42,016 nt of DNA from Prorocentrum cordatum. Taxonomy: Eukaryota; Sar; Dinophyceae; Prorocentrales; Prorocentraceae. Location: contig CAUYUJ010016063.1 of NCBI GenBank assembly GCA_963575745.1, positions 255,546 to 297,561 on the forward strand, given 5' to 3'. The notes beneath the pieces are model-generated. The model was not told the origin of the DNA. It did no database searches and saw only the letters and a program-made list of their open reading frames with translations. Positions within the stretch are counted from its first letter, which is position 1, and each line of letters starts with the position of its first letter. Shown here in pieces: positions 41,733 to 42,016 of this stretch. The position numbers and the translations under genes are program-made.

Positions 41733-41886
41733 ATCGCCACTTCTCGTCGCTCGTCGCTCGTCGCGTCGTGCGCGCGGGCGCGGCTGCAGTGCCGGAACCA
41801 CGCGGCGGGGGGGGGGCGTCACGTCATACCCCTCCCGCCTTCCCCCCCCCCATGACGCCCGTCATCGCCGAACATAAAGAAACGCG

Positions 41887-42016
41887 CTGCTATCTCAGCA
41901 TTCCGACCTCAATCTTGTAGCATCCGAATCTCCACTTCCAGCTCCACTTACACTTACCGACCTCCAGAGCCCACCAGCTCACCACTCCGACGCTAACCTC
42001 CAGCATCCACCTCTCC
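41887..42016 (+). repeat. CATTCCGACCTCCAGC minisatellite, continues past window end
   Basis: The words TCAGCATTCCGACCTCAA and TTGTAGCATCCGAATCTCCA repeat those at 40223-40258 in the same orientation. The tract runs off the end of the window. Confidence 0.7.

Larger units (their letters stand above)
40298..41886. other. 1.6-kb inverted structure with 18-bp arrays in the arms
   Basis: Left terminal sequence CCCGTTTCTTTATTGC...ATGACGGGC (40301-40332) is the approximate reverse complement of GCCCGTCAT...AATAAAG-like sequence at 41856-41886 (reads GTCATCGCCGAACATAAAGA). A CCATGACGCAACGCTTCCCC block at about 40364 matches the reverse complement of 41808-41829. Further in, the 18-bp array of the left arm is the reverse complement of the right array. 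The centre (40996-41441) is unique plus a (GGA)n run. Direct CATTCCGACC minisatellite copies flank both sides. It may be a foldback element or two opposed copies of a repeat. Confidence 0.65.

Noticed and set aside
40659-41920. Repeat ORFs of about 100-150 codons on both strands
   Set aside because: The 18-bp period keeps frames open; no non-repeat coding signal.

Overview
The window looks like nuclear DNA of a dinoflagellate. The evidence is strong GC bias, host-type genes all on the + strand with short exons, introns made of long GGA-type purine runs or TCC-type pyrimidine runs, a TTTAGGG-bearing minisatellite, LINE-type retroelements whose C-terminal signatures resemble those I associate with dinoflagellates, and a transposase-like family that is common in dinoflagellates. 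I cannot name the species. The high GC content would fit a Prorocentrum-like genome, but that is a guess.

Layout. 1-5.5 kb: two unrecognised host-type genes. The first has two exons (373-1594) and encodes an acidic, Ala/Lys-rich, probably nuclear protein. The second has at least six exons (2001-5477). 5.5-7.5 kb: no gene, with microsatellites and one perfect hairpin. 7.5-13.4 kb: a DDE/tnp2-like transposase-family gene in three recognisable exons (7548-, 11755-, 13138-). The 2.6 kb between its first two exons holds a second ORF coding an acidic repeat protein. 13.4-15.8 kb: GAT-rich and GC-rich repeats, a roughly 46-bp minisatellite carrying TTTAGGG in most units, and a hairpin cluster.

15.8-30.4 kb: a very large, frame-broken non-LTR retrotransposon. 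In order it carries an unrecognised N-terminal region, a partial RING finger, a 387-bp poly(T) tract, further unrecognised coding sequence, a C5 cytosine DNA methyltransferase (DNMT) domain, an AP-type endonuclease, a reverse transcriptase with a VDD catalytic box, a CCHC-like C-terminal region, and an RNase H with all four acidic catalytic residues. A 208-bp terminal-inverted-repeat element flanked by AAT duplications interrupts the reverse transcriptase; conceptually removing it restores the reading frame. 30.4-36.1 kb: coding-like sequence runs on without a visible gap into an SF1 UPF1-like helicase (Walker A, DEAGQ, GDPQQLPP, YRMHP, and motifs V and VI) with a zinc-finger-like tail. It is broken by two nonsense codons and several frame changes. 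Whether it is part of the same element or a separate processed gene is the main open question.

36.1-40.0 kb: a second, 5'-truncated LINE (C-terminal part of the endonuclease, RT with an FADD box, and a C-terminal domain) with stop codons, a lost motif A aspartate and a 1.2-kb repeat insertion inside the RT region. 40.0-42.0 kb: pyrimidine-rich minisatellites surrounding a 1.6-kb inverted structure whose arms carry 18-bp tandem arrays in opposite orientation.

Many frame changes in the large element coincide with C or G homopolymers. Some may therefore be assembly errors rather than true decay, but the in-frame stop codons outside homopolymers argue that at least the helicase region and LINE 2 are really dead.
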